Below are positions 45,384-55,127 of a stretch of 64,000 nucleotides of DNA, piece by piece; position 1 is the first letter of the stretch, and every line of letters starts with the position of its first letter. The notes under the pieces are model-generated. The model was not told where the DNA came from. It worked only from the letters and a program-made list of their open reading frames with translations, and searched no databases. This stretch comes from an uncultured Flavobacteriaceae bacterium. GTDB taxonomy: Bacteria; Bacteroidota; Bacteroidia; Flavobacteriales; Flavobacteriaceae. The translations under genes were made by a program, and so were the position numbers. The DNA lies in NCBI GenBank assembly GCA_947494715.1, contig CANLWG010000010.1:151175-215174 (forward strand). Direction: 5' to 3'.

Positions 45384-48300
45384 TTATAAACTTATATCAA
45401 GACCCAGTGTAAAAAATCTTGGTATGGGTTCACGATCATTACCCACCAATTCACCGTCATCATTCCTACTTGCCCCGTTAATATTGGTGCCTTGGGGATC
45501 ATAGAAATCCCAGTCAGGTGCCCAAACCGCCACATTGCGGATGTTACCATAAATACGGACACTGTTTATCCTAAGCCTTGACAATAAAGCTTTTGGGAGT
45601 CTGTATGCCAAGGTAATATTGCTCAATCGAATGAAAGAACTGTTCCGATAAACGTTGAAAGCGGCACTACCATCATTGGAAAACAGACGAGCATAGTCGT
45701 TTAAGGGGTTTTCCGGGGTCCAATAAGGGGTCACGGGAGAATTTACCCGATCCACAAAACCGTTCCTATTCTTGGCTTCGTTAAAGACCCGTTTCTGACC
45801 TAGATTAGAGTACACTTCAAAAGCAAAATCGATGTTCTTGAAAAAAGTAAACCTATTCGTCATACCCCAAATGTACTGGGGAGCACGGTTCCCGACGAAA
45901 ACCTTATCATCATCGTTCAAAATTCCGTTATTATCCACATCCCGGAGTTTAAAGTCGCCTGGCTCCACACCGTAACGGGCCGCTTCGTCAGCTTCGTCCA
46001 ATTGCCATACTCCTAGTTCCTCAAAATCCCAAATGATATCAACAGGCTGGCCAATAAATCTTCTATTTACAATATCATCCAATTCATTGCCATTCTCGTC
46101 CAAATCACCGTAAAGTTCATTAATCTTGTTTCTGTTCATGGAAAAGTTAAAATTAGTACTCCATGCAAAGTTCTCCCTGTTAAAATTTTGGGTGGATATT
46201 ACAAATTCCAACCCTTGGTTCTGTATTTCCCCTAAATTGGTAAACACATTCTCGAACCCGGTTACATTAGGTAATTCGCGTTCAACGATTAAATCCGTGG
46301 TGATATTTCTATAGGCATCGATAGATCCCTCTACGATACCCCCGGCGAAACTAAAATCCAGCCCTAAATTGACCGCCTTGGTCCTTTCCCAACGCAGATC
46401 AGGATTTTGAAGGGTAGTGTTATTAAGGGTAGCTACAGGTATTACCCCAGAATCGCCTACATTCAGATAATTACCTGCCGCCAATTGGGACAATTGGGCG
46501 TACGCGCCCAGTCCACGTTCAGGCTCAAAAGACCTAAAACCACCGGGATCAGGGTTAGTATCAATTCGTCTTCCACTACCAAAACCCCGGTTTCCATTTT
46601 CACCATAAGAGGCCCTAAATTTTAAAAAGGTGATAAGATCAGACTTGAAGAAATCTTCCTCAGAAATTGTCCATGCCCCGGCAACGGAGGGGAAAAAACC
46701 CCTTTGATTGGCAAGCCCAAAGGCCGAATAGCCATCCCTACGCATGGTCAAGCTCAGATTGTATCTGGAATCATAATTATAATTCAGACGTGTCATTATG
46801 GCATCGCCCGTGGTCTCCTCATCATCCGAGAATACGCCTTGGATGAGTCCTGCCTGCAAGGCACCAAAACCCAGGGTGTCATTGGGCTCAAAGGTATTGG
46901 AATTGGCGATGGTAGTAAAAGTTTGGTACTTTTCCGCATAGAATAGGGCAGTCAAACCAAAGGTGTGTTTTCCTAAGGTCTTGTCCCAACGGATGATATT
47001 ATCTAACTGATACTCCGTTTGTTTCCGATTCCAACGCTGTGAGCGTCCAACCTGATTGTTAGGATTCAACGATGAGGCATGTACAAAGTATTCCTCGATA
47101 TCCAAACGGTTGGTATAACCCAGTTCATAGGAAAAACCTAGTGGGAGTTTTACCTTGGCATATATCCGGGAATTGAAGGAGTGTTCCAAATCTACCCAAT
47201 CATCGTAAGTAGGTCTTAAAAAAGCACTTTGGGCACCCGCTCCCGGATCATCCTGTGGGCTGATTCTTAAGAATTCCCCGGAATCGTCAAACTCGGAGCC
47301 CCAGGGCGAGGATGAAAAAACCTGGTTTTGGTCGGCTGGCAAAAAACCTTCGTCTCTTTTGGCAAATTGGGTGTTCATCCCAACGGTCAACCAGTCGTTA
47401 ATCTTGGCATCTAGATTTAAGCGGGATCGCAAGGTCTCAAATTTATCACCGGCAATGATGCCCTCATTGGACATACGGCCTATGGACCAATAGTAGTTCA
47501 GCCCTCCATTGCTTCCAGAAATGCTAACGTTCTGCTCGTTTCTAAAACCGGTCTGCATAATCCTATCATACCAATTGATACTTTTACCTTCCAAGTAATT
47601 ATTGACTTCTACGTTTTGAAACCCTATTCGGGTCAACCAAACCGTTGTTGGGTCACCTTGCGCCCCGGTATAGCCCAGCCACTGGTCTAGGCCAACTCCG
47701 GCAGGCAAATTGTTGGGGTTATCAAAAATGCCCGGATTTTCAGAGGCTAATTGACCACGACTACTTTTAAAAACATCGACCCGCCAATTGGCATAACCTT
47801 CCGGACTATAGGGCCTAACAGGATTTGCTTCGCGGGTTATCCCCACACTGGTGTTGATATTGATTACGGGCTTATCACTAGTTCCCCTTTTTGTGGTTAC
47901 CAAGATAACACCACTCGCCCCACGAGCTCCATAAACGGCAGCGGAACTAGCATCCTTTAGTACGTCCAGTTTGTCAATATCGGCCGGGTTAATATCCGAA
48001 AGGTCGCCCGTATATAAAATACCATCGACGACGATCAAGGGACTACTCCCTGCAGCCAAGCTATTGTTCCCCCGTATTTGGATTTCACTATTTCCTTTTG
48101 GATCAGCTGTAAATCCAATGTTTAGGCCCGCAACATTACCTCGTAAAATATCAGTGACCGTATTAACGGATTGATTAGAAACTTCGGCAGCGTCCAACTG
48201 GGCGACCGCCCCTGTTAAATCCTTTTTCTTAACGGCACCATAGCCGACCACTACTACTTCATCTAAAGTTGAAGCGGTAGCTACCATGGTCACGTTAATT

Positions 48301-48599
48301 GTTGAGTTACCTCCTACCGGTATTTCCTGGGCTTCAAAACCAATGTAAGTAATTACCAGGGTGGCGTTGGCATTGGCAACCTCTATGGAATAATTTCCAT
48401 CAAAATCCGCGGACGCACCATTGGTAGTACCTTTTTCAACTACCGCTGCACCGGGCAAGGGTACCCCCGCATCGTCCACCACTGTTCCGGTTACCGTAAA
48501 TGAGTCCTGACTATATGAGGATATAGTGAACATCACGGCAAAAAGGCATAGAATCCATACGTTTTTTGGAACTTTTGCTTTTTCAAATAAGTGTTTCAT
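45384..48599 (-). CDS. SusC/RagA-family TonB-linked outer-membrane protein
   Basis: 1071 residues from ATG 48599 (the open frame extends four codons upstream). Signal peptide ending ISSYSQ, then a CarbopepD_reg_2 domain (FTVTGTVVDDAGVPLPGAAVVEKGTTNG), the VVVVGYGAVKKKDLTGAV plug entry typical of SusC, the plug (ILRGNVAGLNIG, IRGNNSLAAGSSPLIVVDGI) and the large barrel, ending FTLGLDISL. It imports an oligosaccharide or similar ligand with its SusD partner. It is the first gene of the probable eight-gene operon. Confidence 0.96.
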   Translation of the reverse strand: MKHLFEKAKVPKNVWILCLFAVMFTISSYSQDSFTVTGTVVDDAGVPLPGAAVVEKGTTNGASADFDGNYSIEVANANATLVITYIGFEAQEIPVGGNSTINVTMVATASTLDEVVVVGYGAVKKKDLTGAVAQLDAAEVSNQSVNTVTDILRGNVAGLNIGFTADPKGNSEIQIRGNNSLAAGSSPLIVVDGILYTGDLSDINPADIDKLDVLKDASSAAVYGARGASGVILVTTKRGTSDKPVININTSVGITREANPVRPYSPEGYANWRVDVFKSSRGQLASENPGIFDNPNNLPAGVGLDQWLGYTGAQGDPTTVWLTRIGFQNVEVNNYLEGKSINWYDRIMQTGFRNEQNVSISGSNGGLNYYWSIGRMSNEGIIAGDKFETLRSRLNLDAKINDWLTVGMNTQFAKRDEGFLPADQNQVFSSSPWGSEFDDSGEFLRISPQDDPGAGAQSAFLRPTYDDWVDLEHSFNSRIYAKVKLPLGFSYELGYTNRLDIEEYFVHASSLNPNNQVGRSQRWNRKQTEYQLDNIIRWDKTLGKHTFGLTALFYAEKYQTFTTIANSNTFEPNDTLGFGALQAGLIQGVFSDDEETTGDAIMTRLNYNYDSRYNLSLTMRRDGYSAFGLANQRGFFPSVAGAWTISEEDFFKSDLITFLKFRASYGENGNRGFGSGRRIDTNPDPGGFRSFEPERGLGAYAQLSQLAAGNYLNVGDSGVIPVATLNNTTLQNPDLRWERTKAVNLGLDFSFAGGIVEGSIDAYRNITTDLIVERELPNVTGFENVFTNLGEIQNQGLEFVISTQNFNRENFAWSTNFNFSMNRNKINELYGDLDENGNELDDIVNRRFIGQPVDIIWDFEELGVWQLDEADEAARYGVEPGDFKLRDVDNNGILNDDDKVFVGNRAPQYIWGMTNRFTFFKNIDFAFEVYSNLGQKRVFNEAKNRNGFVDRVNSPVTPYWTPENPLNDYARLFSNDGSAAFNVYRNSSFIRLSNITLAYRLPKALLSRLRINSVRIYGNIRNVAVWAPDWDFYDPQGTNINGASRNDDGELVGNDREPIPRFFTLGLDISL

Positions 48600-48638
48600 A
48601 AAATCGGTCATTTAAGTTTAGAATGTTGAATTGTTAAA

Positions 48639-48668
48639 CAAATCTAAACAAAAATCGCATTAATGCAA
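48639..48668 (-). promoter_or_regulatory. Predicted promoter of the susC operon
   Basis: On the minus strand a perfect -7 box TAGATTTG (48639-48646) is preceded, after 19 bases, by TTG (48666-48668), which serves as the -33 element. The start of transcription is expected near 48634, giving a leader of about 35 bases before ATG 48599. Confidence 0.6.
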
Positions 48669-48676
48669 TCGATTGC
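48657..48676. promoter_or_regulatory. Probable LacI-family operator
   Basis: GCAATCGATTGC (48665-48676) is a perfect 12-base palindrome, with a second palindrome GCATTAATGC at 48657-48666 sharing its end. The even-length GC...GC symmetry with a central CG step is typical of LacI/CcpA-family operators. It covers the -33 TTG of the susC promoter, so bound regulator would block RNA polymerase. It lies between the divergent susC and lacI genes. Confidence 0.65.
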
Positions 48677-48830
48677 GTAAAAATTTATGAAACAAATGAC
48701 TTTTTTAACGCAACAAATATCCAAAAGCTTTTCAAAACCCTGTCAAAACCGATTAAATAGAAGATTTTATCGGCTTTCTTTCTCGATTACATATTTGTTG
48801 CGTATTATTGTTGCAGAAAGTACTGCCATT

Positions 48831-49847
48831 ATGGGTAAAAAAATTACGATTTACGATTTGGCGAAAAAACTAAATGTATCCCCGGCCACGGTGAGTAGAA
48901 GTTTGAACGACCATCCATCCATAAGCAAAAAAACAAAGGACAAAATAATTGCCGCAGCCAAATCCTTGGGCTACCGCACCAACAAATTCGCCGCTAACCT
49001 AAGCCAGCAAAAATCCAATACCATTGGCGTAATCGTACCAAGATTGAATTCCAATTTCATGTCCACGGTACTGGCCGGCATAGAAAAAGTGGCAAACGAT
49101 GTAGGTTATAACCTTATTATTAGTCAATCCCTGGAATCTGCCGAAAAAGAAGTATTGAATGCCAAAACCTTATATGATAGTGGGGTAGATGCCCTAATGA
49201 TTTCTTTGGCCTATGGAACCGAGAACTTTGACCATCTTACAACATTTATAGATCGAAAGATACCTTTATTGTTTTTTGACAGGGTGTTTGACTTACCCAA
49301 TTGCCCGACCATTTTAATTGATAATGAAGCTGCGGGATATGAGGCCACGGAACATCTAATAGGTCAAGGTTGCACCAATATCCTGCATATTGCCGGAGGA
49401 TTAAAAAGAAATGTGTATTGCCAAAGATTCAAGGGCTATAAAAAGGCTTTGAACAAGCATGGCATCGCCTTTAAAGAAGATGATTTGGTTGAAGTGGACT
49501 TGGATTTGAGCAGGGTACCGGAAGTAATAGCCCATATTAAGGAATCCGTTCCAAAAATTGATGGATTGTTCGTGGCCAATGATACCTTTGCGGTTCATTG
49601 CATCAAAGAACTCAAAAGGGAAGGATATCGTATTCCCCAAGATATAAAAGTTATGGGTTTTAATAATGATCCCGTCTCCGAAGTCATTAGCCCCAATCTA
49701 AGTACAATAGATTATCCCGGCTATAAAATGGGTGTTTTGGCCGGGCAAAGCATTATTGGGCATTTGAGCGGCACTATAAATTTGCAATCCGCAAACCAAA
49801 TTACCCTTAGGCATACCTTAATAATTCGGGAATCTACCCAAAAATAA
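48831..49847 (+). CDS. LacI-family transcriptional regulator
   Basis: 338 residues from ATG 48831, where the family start MGKKITIYDLAKKLNVSPATVSRSL begins; the open frame extends 48 codons upstream without family sequence. The N-terminal HTH and hinge (NDHPSISKKTKDKIIAAAKSLGY) are followed by a periplasmic-binding-protein-like sensor domain (NTIGVIVPRLNSNFMSTVLAGIE, IDGLFVANDTFAVHCIKEL, VMGFNNDPVSEVISPNLSTID). It probably represses the divergent SusCD-TRAP operon until a sugar-like inducer binds. It is followed after 10 bases by ThuA. Confidence 0.93.
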   Translation: MGKKITIYDLAKKLNVSPATVSRSLNDHPSISKKTKDKIIAAAKSLGYRTNKFAANLSQQKSNTIGVIVPRLNSNFMSTVLAGIEKVANDVGYNLIISQSLESAEKEVLNAKTLYDSGVDALMISLAYGTENFDHLTTFIDRKIPLLFFDRVFDLPNCPTILIDNEAAGYEATEHLIGQGCTNILHIAGGLKRNVYCQRFKGYKKALNKHGIAFKEDDLVEVDLDLSRVPEVIAHIKESVPKIDGLFVANDTFAVHCIKELKREGYRIPQDIKVMGFNNDPVSEVISPNLSTIDYPGYKMGVLAGQSIIGHLSGTINLQSANQITLRHTLIIRESTQK

Positions 49848-49857
49848 TCGGCTTATT

Positions 49858-50775
49858 ATGAAAAAAGTGACATTAACCATTCTACTATCCATTTTTTGTT
49901 TGCTTGCCAAAGCACAGAACATTCAAGAGTTTGAGCCTAACGATGAATGGTTGGCCAAAATAGAAAACATTGCACCGACCCAACCAACGGTCAAAAATGT
50001 AGACAAGAAGAAAATCCTGGTCTTTTCCAAAGCCACAGGGTTCTATCATTGGACCATTCCGCATAATATTGAATTGCTAAAAATTCTCGCCAAAAAAACC
50101 AAAATCTTTGAGATTCACGTGGGCTACGACATCCAAAAATTTGAAAAGAAAAGTCTCAAAGAATATGATGCCGTTGTTTTTAACAATTGCAACCCCAGCG
50201 GTCCGGATAGAGATCTTTTTGCCGACTTGCTCCGTCAGAATACATCATTATCCGATGCTGAAATCAAGAACAAGGCCTCAGGATATGAAGCGAATATGAT
50301 GAACTATGTTAAAAAGGGCGGAGGACTAATGATATTGCACGGCGCCATTACCGTACAGAACAACTCAGCTACTTTTAGCAAAATGACCGGTGGCAGTTTT
50401 GACTACCATCCCAAACAACAGCAGATGCACGTTAAAGAAGTAGATACAAACCATCCTTTGGTAAGGGCATTCAAGGGCAAGGGGCTTATCCATATAGATG
50501 AACCTTATTTTTTTAAGAATGCTTATTTCGACTACAATTTTAGGCCGCTACTTTATATTGAAGTGGATCAATTGGAAGATGTAAGAAAAGCAGTAAGCAA
50601 TAATATTAATTATGTTTCCTGGATCAAAAGATATGGCAAAGGGCGAGTATTTTATAGCTCTCCCTCACACAATGCACAAAGTTTGGAAAATCCGGAATTA
50701 CTACAGTACTTTTTGGATGGTCTCCAATATGTTGTGGGAGATTTAGTGTGTGATGATAGCCCAATAAAAAAATAA
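49858..50775 (+). CDS. ThuA-domain secreted protein
   Basis: 305 residues with a signal peptide ending LLAKAQ. The ThuA-like glutamine-amidotransferase-type fold shows KKILVFSKATGFYHWTIPHNIELL, YDAVVFNNCNPSG, GGGLMILHGAI and the closing YGKGRVFYSSPSHNAQSLENPELLQYFLDGLQYVVGD. ThuA is linked to 3-keto-disaccharide metabolism in rhizobia (trehalose utilisation), though its catalytic role is not settled. It is co-transcribed with lacI and probably works with the Gfo/Idh enzymes of the divergent operon. Confidence 0.88.
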   Translation: MKKVTLTILLSIFCLLAKAQNIQEFEPNDEWLAKIENIAPTQPTVKNVDKKKILVFSKATGFYHWTIPHNIELLKILAKKTKIFEIHVGYDIQKFEKKSLKEYDAVVFNNCNPSGPDRDLFADLLRQNTSLSDAEIKNKASGYEANMMNYVKKGGGLMILHGAITVQNNSATFSKMTGGSFDYHPKQQQMHVKEVDTNHPLVRAFKGKGLIHIDEPYFFKNAYFDYNFRPLLYIEVDQLEDVRKAVSNNINYVSWIKRYGKGRVFYSSPSHNAQSLENPELLQYFLDGLQYVVGDLVCDDSPIKK

Positions 50776-50852
50776 CAATATCTTCTTTTTTTAGACGTTC
50801 AATACAGGTAATTTGCACCATTATCAATAATGAATGCATAAATTTTTCGGCT

Positions 50853-52499
50853 TTGAAAAAAACAATAGTTCCCCTGCTAAGTGCCCTACTCATTTTATTT
50901 CATGGATGTTCCAAAGATTCCGAACCAGCAGACAAGGTGGAACCGGACACTATAGCTCCTGAGGCAGGTTTTTCGATAACTGGTTTTGATACCAGTACCA
51001 CAGAACCCCTACTGTTGAAAGGGCAAATCGAAATAAACGTTAATGCCACGGATCAAGGAGGAATTGGGAAAGTGGAAGCTTTTATCGATGACACAAAGGT
51101 GGGTGAGGACGTTTCATCCCCATACAAAATCGTCGTTGACCTCAATTCATTTTTATCATCTACCGATAAAAGTTCTGATGATTTTAGCGGAGTGCTCAAA
51201 ATTGTGGTTTCCGATAAGGCAGGTAACCAAACAATTGTCTTAAAAAATATCGTTATCACAACTCCTACAGCTTTGATTAAGTTGACCATTCCCGAAGGGT
51301 ATCTCCGTCCTTTTTTCAAAACTGTTTATGTATTTGCATCGGATATGGATGGAAATCTCTTGGAGTCGACCACAACACCTATTTTACCAACCACTAGGAC
51401 ACTGACCTTATACGCTCCAGAGAATTTCGATTCAGAAAAGGAGTTTATGCTAACTTTCATGACTTTCAATCAAAGTTCGCTCACGAGTTCCTTTGCAACC
51501 ACCTATCAAAACTTAACCCTCGAAAACCCGAAAGAGATTGAGTTAAAAGTTCCTGAAAGGTTTACAACCGTTAATAACCAAATCTTTGAAACCACCGGTT
51601 TCCCCGAACATCTGCAATTCAATGGTGATGGCACGGATTACAGAACAAGTCTTTACTCGAGAACCCAAGAATGGCTCTTTTCTGAATTAAGACCGGACAC
51701 AAGTCCAGAAAGGACTTCAAACAAAATCCACCTTAGCTACCACTCCATTGGAGATTTTACGGACTATTACTATTTGTTTCTTGACCGACCTCTTCCAGAA
51801 GATTTTCAGTTGAACATAAATGATTTTGAGAACGTTAATTCAGTAACAAAATCTATTTTATTTACCAACTTTCAGCACCGACCAGAAATTCAAACTAGTG
51901 TTTCCATTTTTGGTTACGAAAATGAGGGCGATGTTCAAAACGATATTTACCATACTTTGTGGGCCTTGAGAACAGGAAATTTTGCATTCCCAATGCAGTA
52001 CAATTATAACAATTCCTTTTATCAATACAGACATCAGCTTAGGATGGAACACTTTTATTCAGAAGGTATCGGACTTCCTAAAGATGAATATACCATTCCA
52101 AGTTGGACCTTGGACCCCGTCATTCAAAACAACAGTGTCGTACTCAATAAAACTGGCCAAGGTCATACTGTTGGAAGGCTTAATTTCATGAAAGGTAATG
52201 AGAGCTTCATCTATGATTGGAGAATTTTATTCGATAGTGATAAGACCGACGAGATAGTCGTTCCTAAACTACCAGAACCATTTCAAAACTCTCCCTTAGC
52301 CAATGACATAAGTTCTGGGAATCTAAACATTCGACAGCTGGAAATAAGCAATTTCAGCAATATTACCACCTATGGGGACTACATAACAAAAACCGTAAAA
52401 GAACAGAAAGATATCTATGAAGTATCAGACGGAAGGGAGACCATTTTTATATCGAATCCATCGGTCTATATACAGTTTAAGGATTTGTTTTTTGATTAG
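50853..52499 (+). CDS. Large lipoprotein with an Ig-like domain, unknown function
   Basis: 548 residues from TTG 50853; the nearby ATG runs into a stop. The lipobox is LFHGC (Cys19), followed by an acidic linker with PADKVEPD. Residues about 35-130 resemble a bacterial Ig-like domain (ITGFDTSTTEPLLLKGQIEINVNATDQGGIGKVEAFIDDTKVGED). The remaining 400 residues are beta-rich and not assigned. It is on the same strand as lacI-thuA, 77 bases after ThuA, so membership of that unit is uncertain. Confidence 0.75.
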   Translation: MKKTIVPLLSALLILFHGCSKDSEPADKVEPDTIAPEAGFSITGFDTSTTEPLLLKGQIEINVNATDQGGIGKVEAFIDDTKVGEDVSSPYKIVVDLNSFLSSTDKSSDDFSGVLKIVVSDKAGNQTIVLKNIVITTPTALIKLTIPEGYLRPFFKTVYVFASDMDGNLLESTTTPILPTTRTLTLYAPENFDSEKEFMLTFMTFNQSSLTSSFATTYQNLTLENPKEIELKVPERFTTVNNQIFETTGFPEHLQFNGDGTDYRTSLYSRTQEWLFSELRPDTSPERTSNKIHLSYHSIGDFTDYYYLFLDRPLPEDFQLNINDFENVNSVTKSILFTNFQHRPEIQTSVSIFGYENEGDVQNDIYHTLWALRTGNFAFPMQYNYNNSFYQYRHQLRMEHFYSEGIGLPKDEYTIPSWTLDPVIQNNSVVLNKTGQGHTVGRLNFMKGNESFIYDWRILFDSDKTDEIVVPKLPEPFQNSPLANDISSGNLNIRQLEISNFSNITTYGDYITKTVKEQKDIYEVSDGRETIFISNPSVYIQFKDLFFD

Positions 52500-52562
52500 T
52501 TCCTAATCCAAACCATAATAAGTATTTAATACCTATTTGTACCTCAAATTTGTACTTTGTAC

Positions 52563-53627
52563 TTACACCCGATGCAATTTATACGGATACACCCCGCCTG
52601 CATTCCATTGGCACACATAGAGGTTTTTATCACGATCCACACAGACATCATGGCAGTGCTTAAAGATAGGTTGATCTTGGAGCATCAATTTTAATTTGCC
52701 ATTTTCACAGCTAGGCTCGGTACCCCCCGGGTTGGAGATTACCTTGTTATCCCTATCCAAAATAGTCACGAACCCTTTGTTCAGCTGCATATTGTAATTG
52801 CCTTCCTCCATCCCGAAACAGACTCCAGAATAAATATTCTCGCCATCCAAAACGGGACGACTTATGAATAGGCCCGGCATATAAAACGTCTCCAGATATT
52901 CTCCATCCAAGGAAAAACGTTTAAATGAATTCTTTATCCTTGCGGAACAAATCAAGGTAGGATTGCTTGGATCTCTAGTGTCCAATGCTACGCCATGGGC
53001 CTGCTTAAACTTGGACTCCTGTAAAAAACTATCGCCGCCGAATTTTCGGATGAATTTACCCTTTGCATCATATTGTAGGATAAACTGCGAACCATAGCCA
53101 TCGGCAACATAAATATCACCGTTAGGACCTATAGTTGTTTCCGTAGGCCTGAAAGCCGATTTTTCATCGTATGCACCAACCTTTGAAGGATGGTCCAATT
53201 CCATGGTGATTTTCCCATCTAAAGTGCTTTTAATGACCCTACCTAATCCAGGGTCCGTGATATACAGGAACTCATCTCCTCCTTCATCATGTATGGTAAG
53301 ACCATGTGCACCGGACAACTCTAAGGTCCAGTGATCCAAAAGCTTTCCAGAAGTATCATAAACCAAAATATTATTCCTCACATGGTCCGTCAGCAGAATA
53401 AGCCGTCCTTGACGATCCATTACCATCTCATGGCAATTATTTACAGGGTACTTCTCGGGATTTAAATCTCCCCATTCCCTTTCCAAGCGATATTGGAAAT
53501 CACCATGCCCAAGTATTACCTTCTCCAATCTTACCCTTGAGGGCATGATATAAAAGGGAACCGACGAAACAGCCAAAGTAGCACCACTGGCCCGTGCTGT
53601 TTTTCTTAAAAATTTTCTTCTGTCCAT
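52563..53627 (-). CDS. NHL-type six-bladed beta-propeller protein with Tat signal
   Basis: 354 residues. The N-terminus MDRRKFLRKTARASGATLAV is a Tat-type signal. Repeats such as HGLTIHDEGGDEFLYITDPGLGRVIKS, TIGPNGDIYVADGYGSQFILQYDAKGKFIRKFGG and VCVDRDKNLYVCQWNAGGVYPY match NHL/SGL-type propeller blades. It is exported to the periplasm. It is the last gene of the PSD1-DUF1501 operon, 11 bases after DUF1501. Peptidylglycine alpha-amidating-like or scaffold roles are possible, but the activity is unknown. Confidence 0.82.
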   Translation of the reverse strand: MDRRKFLRKTARASGATLAVSSVPFYIMPSRVRLEKVILGHGDFQYRLEREWGDLNPEKYPVNNCHEMVMDRQGRLILLTDHVRNNILVYDTSGKLLDHWTLELSGAHGLTIHDEGGDEFLYITDPGLGRVIKSTLDGKITMELDHPSKVGAYDEKSAFRPTETTIGPNGDIYVADGYGSQFILQYDAKGKFIRKFGGDSFLQESKFKQAHGVALDTRDPSNPTLICSARIKNSFKRFSLDGEYLETFYMPGLFISRPVLDGENIYSGVCFGMEEGNYNMQLNKGFVTILDRDNKVISNPGGTEPSCENGKLKLMLQDQPIFKHCHDVCVDRDKNLYVCQWNAGGVYPYKLHRV

Positions 53628-53638
53628 GAAGCGGTGTA

Positions 53639-55117
53639 TTACGCTAAAATATCCTTGACCACGTGCCCATGCACATCGGTCAAACGATATCTTCTGCCTT
53701 GATGCTTAAAGGTAAGCCTTTCATGGTCTATACCCAACAAGTGCATTAAGGTAGCCTGAAAGTCGTGTACATGTACCCCGTTCTGTATTACGTTGTAACT
53801 GAACTCATCCGTTTGGCCATAGACCATGCCTGGTTTAACCCCTGCACCGGCCATCCACATGGTGAAACAACCTGGGTGATGGTCCCGGCCATAATTGTCT
53901 GCTGTTAATCTGCCTTGTGAAAAACTGGTACGGCCAAATTCGCCGCCCCAAATCACCAAAGTGTCCTCCAAAAGTCCTCTTTGTTTCAAATCGGTAATGA
54001 GTCCCGCGGTTGCCTGATCCGTACTCAAAGCCTGTCGTTTGATTCCTCTAGGGAGCCCACCATGCTGATCCCAACCCATATGATACAATTGGATGAATTT
54101 AACATCCTTTTCGGCCAAGCGTCTCGCCTGAAGACAATTTGCCGCATAGGTACCGGGTATCTTTGCATCTTCACCATACAATTCATAAATATGGTCCGGT
54201 TCATTGGAAGTATCCACGGCGTCCGGTACCGAACTTTGCATGCGATATGCCATTTCGTATTGGTTGATTTTTGATTGAATTTCAGGGTCTTTCCAAATAT
54301 CGTACTGATGGTTGTTCAATTCCGAAATATAATCCAACGCCCTTCTACGATCATGGTCATGAACGCCGTGCGGGTTGTTCAAATATAGAACGGGATCCTT
54401 GCCTGATCGAAACTGCACCCCCTGGTGATGGGACGGAAGAAAACCATTACCCCAAGCGGCGGAACTCAAGGGTTGGGCACCCCCACCTTTTGAGAGCATC
54501 ACCACAAAATTGGGCAAGTCTTTATTATCACTTCCCAGTCCATAGCTTAACCAGGAACCGATAGAGGGTCTACCGCTCAACTGTGATCCTGTCTGTACGA
54601 ACATCACAGCAGGCTCATGGTTAATAGCCTCCGTATACATGGATTTAATAATACAAAGGTCATCGGTAACCTTTGCCGTATAGGGGAACAATTCACTGAC
54701 CCATGCACCTGATTGCCCATATTGCTTGAAACCATAAATTGATTGTACCAATGGAAATGTGGACTGGGACGTAACCATGCCGGAATTTCGTTGGGTACCG
54801 CGTACGGAATCTGGAATTTCTTGACCGTGCCATTTGGCCAATCCCGGTTTGTAGTCAAAAGTCTCGATTTGGGAAGGTCCACCACTCTGGAACAAATAAA
54901 TAATCCGCTTCGCCTTCGCCGGAAAATGGGTGCCATTTAATACTCCGCCATTACCATTTACCAAAGGAGCGTTTTTAGGAACCAACAAATCATTGGCAAA
55001 CGAATTAGTAGGCCCCAACAGGCTGGAGAGTGCTATGGAACCAAAACCCAAAGAGGCCTTTTTTAGGAAACCTCTTCGGGTATCCTCAAATTTTTGCTTT
55101 TCCTGAAACTCGTTCAT
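53639..55117 (-). CDS. DUF1501 protein (sulfatase-like fold) with Tat-like signal
   Basis: 492 residues from ATG 55117 (a TTG at 55126 is less likely). The N-terminus FEDTRRGFLKKASLGFGS is a Tat signal. DUF1501 signatures: AKRIIYLFQSGGPSQIETFDYKPGL, SWLSYGLGSDNKDLPNFVVM, YHMGWDQHGGLPRG, TLVIWGGEFGRTSFSQG and DHHPGCFTMWMAGAGVKPGMVYGQTD, related to alkaline phosphatase/sulfatase metal sites. In Planctomycetes this family is nearly always paired with PSD1 genes, as here. The reaction is unknown. Confidence 0.92.
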   Translation of the reverse strand: MNEFQEKQKFEDTRRGFLKKASLGFGSIALSSLLGPTNSFANDLLVPKNAPLVNGNGGVLNGTHFPAKAKRIIYLFQSGGPSQIETFDYKPGLAKWHGQEIPDSVRGTQRNSGMVTSQSTFPLVQSIYGFKQYGQSGAWVSELFPYTAKVTDDLCIIKSMYTEAINHEPAVMFVQTGSQLSGRPSIGSWLSYGLGSDNKDLPNFVVMLSKGGGAQPLSSAAWGNGFLPSHHQGVQFRSGKDPVLYLNNPHGVHDHDRRRALDYISELNNHQYDIWKDPEIQSKINQYEMAYRMQSSVPDAVDTSNEPDHIYELYGEDAKIPGTYAANCLQARRLAEKDVKFIQLYHMGWDQHGGLPRGIKRQALSTDQATAGLITDLKQRGLLEDTLVIWGGEFGRTSFSQGRLTADNYGRDHHPGCFTMWMAGAGVKPGMVYGQTDEFSYNVIQNGVHVHDFQATLMHLLGIDHERLTFKHQGRRYRLTDVHGHVVKDILA

Positions 55118-55127
55118 AACATACAAT

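Noticed and set aside
48687..48830. N-terminal extension of the LacI gene
   Set aside because: The 48 extra codons lack LacI family sequence and reach toward the operator; the family start at 48831 is clear.
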